From Quillaja saponaria (lineage: Eukaryota > Streptophyta > Magnoliopsida > Fabales > Quillajaceae): 64,000 bases of DNA. The notes beneath the pieces were generated by a model that made no database searches, was not told where the DNA came from, and saw nothing but the letters and a program-made list of their open reading frames with translations. The stretch lies in assembly GCA_029379385.1 (NCBI GenBank), contig CM055612.1:11098001-11162000 (forward strand), given 5' to 3'. Position numbers and translations under genes: made by a program. This document shows, piece by piece, positions 60,601-64,000 of this stretch; within the stretch, counting starts at the first letter, position 1, and the number at the start of each line of letters is the position of its first letter.

Positions 60601-62079
60601 TTCATGTTTTTCAGACCTTACAAGAGCCTCTATAATTGAATGAACTTGTTTTCTGTTCCGCACATGATTTATAATTCCAGGGTTTAATTCATTGAGCAGT
60701 CCACTTGGAGCAGCAATCTTTGTGAACCTGTTGACCTGCTCTCTCTTTGCAAGTTCCATCTTTTTCTTGAGCACATCACTCTTACATTTCCTACCACGTT
60801 GTTTCGGCAATGGAATGCCTCCATGAGAAGATGAGACAAAACCATTTTGCTTCATCTCCTTCCAGATTCTCATGGAATCGTTCTCTTCCAATGGACCAGT
60901 ACAACTCCCACATTCAGAAACATCTGTTGACTTTAAATGACCATGCTCATTATGAGGATAAAATGTGGGTGGATTCCCAGAGCTAGAAACATCTTCTGCA
61001 TTAAGGTCGACCCCAACACCTTTTGAGGTTTCAAAGTTACTATGACACTTGCTATCTGGCTCCCTAAGCAGTGGTTCTTTATCAGGATTCTCTGCACAAT
61101 CACTGCTTCCATCGCTGGGTGAATTGTTGGCAAAGCCAGCTTCAGTATTAAGATCCAGTGCTCCAGGGGCAGGCTTGACCTCTACTGGAAAGGTGTCCCT
61201 TCCAGATTTTTCTGCTTGCAAAGCATCATAGTCTAGAATTATAGGCACCTTGGTAACTTGTGACATATCTTCTTCACAAAATGAGATATGGACCCTATTT
61301 ACTTTGTCCCTTGTATGATTCGGGTTATGGGTATTAGTCTCTGCGGGAAAAATGCAAGGTTATACTAATTTTCAGCTTAGAAACCTCGCAGAAACCATAA
61401 CCAAGCAATGAAAAATGAAAATTTGCTGACAAAAAATATAAATCAATGTGGCTCCACATAGCAGATTGGTTTAATTGATTCAAAATTTCTCTTTTTTTGG
61501 ATTGAGATACGTTACACTTCTGAGGTGGTTGGGCTCAGAATTTAGTCTGAATAGCTAGCAGGAAAGGAAGAAGAAACTAAAATGAATAGATAAAAACATT
61601 GAATTTATAAAGTACATAGAAGCAGAATTCTTTTTTTACGAAGGACTAGGAGGGACAGTTACGTAATACTTAATTGTTCCAAGACTTGTTTGTGTTCTGA
61701 TACAACGCTTTATCAATTTTTATACTACTAAAGGATTTATCAAAATAGTACCACAGAGAAATAATAGAACAAATAGATTCAATAAGGTTACCTTCAGACA
61801 CAAGCACGGATTCAAGATCTCTCATTTTGACCCTTTTACGAGCAAGGTCATGTTTTTCTCCCAAATGAGTGCTATTTCGCTTCTCACCGATTGTCTAAAA
61901 CATCCACAAATGATAAATAAATAAATTGAAAAAAAAAAAAAAAAACATTAGATTTAAAAAAACAGAAACATTAGTTCATTAAAAAGTACAAAAGAACAAG
62001 AATACCCAACCTTACAATCCGATCCGGACTTTGACAAAGACTGCTCTTGAACAATGACCGAATTGCCTTCTTCCTCCAT
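54640..62079 (-). CDS. Uncharacterised plant-specific protein, 608 aa, seven coding exons
   Basis: Exons (high to low): 62079-62011, 61894-61792, 61340-60195, 59812-59750, 59652-59435, 58911-58793, 54748-54640, joining in frame to 608 codons plus stop. The start MEEEGNSVIVQEQ is the only sensible ATG before exon 1. Exon 3 encodes most of the protein: acidic/Ser-rich parts with two DLN motifs (ALDLNTEAG, GVDLNAED), a basic stretch (about residues 237-265), and a conserved-looking core, KIAAPSGLLNELNPGIINHV (about 265-284). Exons 4-6 give ATVASQWLEILHQDIKGRL, LRRSKRRVRAVI, EEEKQL joined to ESWLNQVKEKQLQCDQGLQ (likely coiled coil). Exon 7 ends AAAASIYSTCNFL and a short tail. The whole looks like a family conserved in plants, but I cannot name it or its function; the basic region suggests a nuclear protein (inference). 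Intron 3 appears to use a GC donor, and intron 6 is 4.0 kb. A shorter form ending at 59378 would result if intron 5 were retained. Confidence 0.82.
54958..55097. mobile_element. Short foldback MITE in intron 6
   Basis: Inverted ends ACTTACTGATAAGGACAG and its complement at about 55080-55097, with further pairing of CTTAAGGACAAT inside. About 140 bp in all. The superfamily is not clear because no convincing target duplication is seen. Confidence 0.65.
55578..56473 (+). mobile_element. TRIM (terminal-repeat retrotransposon in miniature) in intron 6
   Basis: Two 155-156-bp LTRs (55578-55733 and 56319-56473), both TGTTA(A/G)..ATATAATATT and ending TTATTTAACA. The primer site TGGCATCAAAGC is at 55734-55745, a short purine tract AGAAGAGAA precedes the second LTR, and the target duplication is GTTAC/ATTAC (one mismatch). 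The inner 585 bp is non-coding. It is opposite in orientation to the gene. Confidence 0.85.
58300..58547. mobile_element. MITE with ends GAGCTCATTTGGCACATC / GGGCTCTTTTGGCACATC
   Basis: A 250-bp stretch whose two ends are imperfect inverted repeats of about 18-25 bp around TTTGGCACATC, with AT-rich inside. It resembles the GGGCTCGTTTGG class of plant MITEs, usually hAT-like. The target duplication is unclear. Confidence 0.6.
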
Positions 62080-62260
62080 TATTCTCAAAATCCCAGTTCA
62101 AATTTGAGAATTTTAAACTGACCCTTTCAACAAAACCATCGAATTTGGTCCGTGTGTTTAAAATTGTGAGCAGAGTATAAGAACAAATCCAAAGACCAAA
62201 AAAATCTTCGTCCTCCAATGGTGTAAGACTAAGAATGGAAGATAGGATTGAATTTTTGGT
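62080..62260 (-). promoter_or_regulatory. Presumed 5' UTR and proximal promoter of the minus-strand gene
   Basis: Non-coding sequence directly before the start codon at 62079. I see no specific element I could defend. Confidence 0.3.
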
Positions 62261-62689
62261 GGGTTAGGGTTTTTAATTTTTTAGACTGAGCAGGAACCAG
62301 CAGCAGATCCATCGGTAATTTTCCTTGGTTTTCTTCTGGGGTTTAAGAATATTAGAATTTGATTTGAACTACAGAAAGAAGGGGAAGTAAGCGCGCTTAC
62401 AAAGGTTGTCGAGGTCATTCGGCTCGCACATTTGTAAATTTAGGTAAGAGAAGAAGATGCTCAAACGACGTGGGATTTTCAAATTCAAATAGGTTGGAGT
62501 TGGAGGGACTTTTGTAATTTGGCCCCAAAGCTACGCCTTTGGAGTTTGGCCGCTTTTACGTTTTTCCCACGCGTTAGTGTATATATAGGTTTCAGCTACA
62601 GCATGCACTCCTAGTTTTAATTCTGTCTATTGCCAAAGTCTTTTTAGCTATGAGCCGCATATTAGTAAAAAAATATAAAAACATATCAC

Positions 62690-63086
62690 TAGGAATGGTA
62701 ATGAGCCGAGCCTAACTCGTAAATAGCTCATGAGCTACTCAGTTAAGAGCTCAGATTAAGCTCAGCTCAGTTTTTTAAACGAGCCGATCTTGAGCTTTAT
62801 TTTGAAGCTCGTTTAGTAAAAAGAGCCGGAGCTCAATCTTTCTGAAGCTCGGCTCATAGTTAGCTCGTTTAATATTATTTAATAAATTTTTTATTATTTA
62901 TATATACATTTATAATAAATCTATTTCTTTGCCTACAAATATTTTAAAAAAATTTCAAAAATATTCAAGAGCCCTTAATCCAGCCGAGCCGAGCTTGAAT
63001 ATTTGCTCGCGAGTTTTTAACAAGCTTAAGCTCACGAGCCTAGAGACGAGCCAAGCTCGGCTCGGCTCGGCTCGTTGACACCTCTA
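62690..63086. mobile_element. hAT-type MITE rich in GAGCC/GGCTC motifs
   Basis: Ends TAGGAATGGTAATGAGCCGAG and, inward from the other side, TAGAGGTGTCAACGAGCCGAG. Flanked by CATATCAC (62682-62689) and CATACTAC (63087-63094), an 8-bp duplication with two mismatches. Many GAGCT/GAGCC and GGCTC copies fill both subterminal regions, as in plant hAT MITEs where such motifs bind transposase. No coding capacity. Confidence 0.75.
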
Positions 63087-63094
63087 CATACTAC

Positions 63095-64000
63095 ACTATC
63101 TTCTCTTTTTTTTTATGCTTCAGAATTATCTTTTTAGTTGTTATACAGTTTAGTATATTATATTATGAAATTAGTATATAATGTGGTAGGCATTCAGTTC
63201 GATTTAGTTTTTCAAGGTATAAGTAATCGAATTGAAATGTTGATTTCAATTAAATCAGGCTTTTAGTAAAAATTGACAACTGAAGTCAATTTGATTTGAA
63301 TTAAATCGTTTCGATTTTGATTAATTTATTGTTCATGGACCTATTTATTGGGCCTAAAATAAACATACCTATATACTTTTTTATTAAAAAAAAATTGAGA
63401 TTATTTTATTATTTGGCCCAAGGTTTTTTTTTTTTTTTTTTTTTTAAAACATGAATATATTATTGTGGCCAACAAAAATAACGTTCAAATTGATTTTATT
63501 TTTTTTTAACATAAATATAATTTTGGTTCGGTTTGGTTTGGTTTGGTTTGGTTAGGTTAAAATAGAAAGAAATAGAAACCGAACCGATAATTTTAATTTC
63601 AATTAATTAAAAACAAAACATAAATTTTATCAAAAAATAACCAAACCAAACAAAAAAAAAAGAGCTTTAGTTCAGTTTTTCGATTATTGCTGAATTATTT
63701 CCATTCGTATAATGTTAGAAATTTTTAAAGAATTTACTGAAGCCTGTATATGTCAAATTAATTGTAAATGAAGAAAGTTAATATGAGAAATTAATAATAG
63801 ATAAATTATAGTATATGTGTATCTATATCTATATCTATACCATATATAAAAGTGGTTTAACGACAAAATCTTTTGATTTCTTTAAATACCCTTATAAGCT
63901 TTTATAATTTATAGTTATAATTAGTTGTTATTTTGCTACAAGTAAATTATTATTTTTTTTTTCCTTTTCTTCTCCATTTTTTAATATTAGTAGGATTGTA
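63095..64000. other. Intergenic, with simple repeats
   Basis: AT-rich. A GGTTTGGTTT run at about 63520-63555 and GGTTCGG/CCGAACC motifs suggest another decayed hAT-type MITE between about 63185 and 63720, but its ends are not clear. No gene is seen up to the window edge. Confidence 0.4.

Noticed and set aside
60933..61231. Frames overlapping exon 3 of the minus-strand gene on both strands
   Set aside because: Out-of-frame shadows. The 60195-61340 frame has consistent codon use and splices cleanly.
63185..63720. A second hAT MITE in the GGTTTGG-rich region
   Set aside because: GGTTCGG/CCGAACC motifs are suggestive, but no matched ends or 8-bp duplication could be found, so it is not called as an element.
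1..64000. tRNA, rRNA or snoRNA genes
   Set aside because: I found no cloverleaf or conserved RNA block. Short tRNA-complementary stretches are retrotransposon primer sites.

Overview
The window is AT-rich nuclear DNA from a flowering plant, most likely a eudicot. The evidence is GT-AG spliced genes of plant-specific families, several classes of LTR retrotransposon primed by initiator-Met tRNA, and CACTA, hAT, MULE and MITE transposons. I cannot name the species. There are two intact-looking host genes. One is a U-box protein of the PUB62 type (+ strand, 8 coding exons, 26725-31793, 429 aa). The other is an unrecognised plant protein (- strand, 7 coding exons, 54640-62079, 608 aa by my splicing model). 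They are convergent and separated by about 23 kb of transposon DNA. Nearly everything else is mobile-element sequence.

1-26440 is a Russian doll. An old LINE (- strand) was split by a Ty1/copia element, copia A (1713-26059). Copia A was later hit twice: by a 10.6-kb non-coding element with 3.7-kb LTRs of the LARD type (3247-13829, TSD TTTAT) and by a second long-LTR copia element, copia B (16445-25205, TSD AAAAC). Removing each guest and one TSD copy re-joins the copia A reading frame, so the order of events is clear. Copia B carries unusual arrays of short palindromes whose stem bases covary.

26441-32464 holds the PUB62-like gene and its flanks. 32465-40573 is a CACTA-like element with a TNPA-like remnant and a MYB-repeat relic, into which an hAT element (33455-39003) jumped. 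40860-51970 is a Ty3/gypsy element (gypsy A, + strand, TSD TATTG). Its 3' LTR is split by a second gypsy element with chromodomain-like remnants (gypsy B, - strand, 46038-51801). 52300-53558 is a 1.26-kb foldback MULE with a 9-bp TSD.

54572-62079 is the minus-strand gene. Its last intron is 4 kb long and contains a TRIM element and two MITEs, and its third intron appears to use a GC donor. 62240-64000 is intergenic, with an hAT-type MITE rich in GAGCC/GGCTC motifs.

All transposon coding regions seen are broken by stops, frameshifts or lost catalytic residues. Of the observations here, the covarying palindrome arrays of copia B (18411-19191 and 20314-20628) seem least explained by known features.
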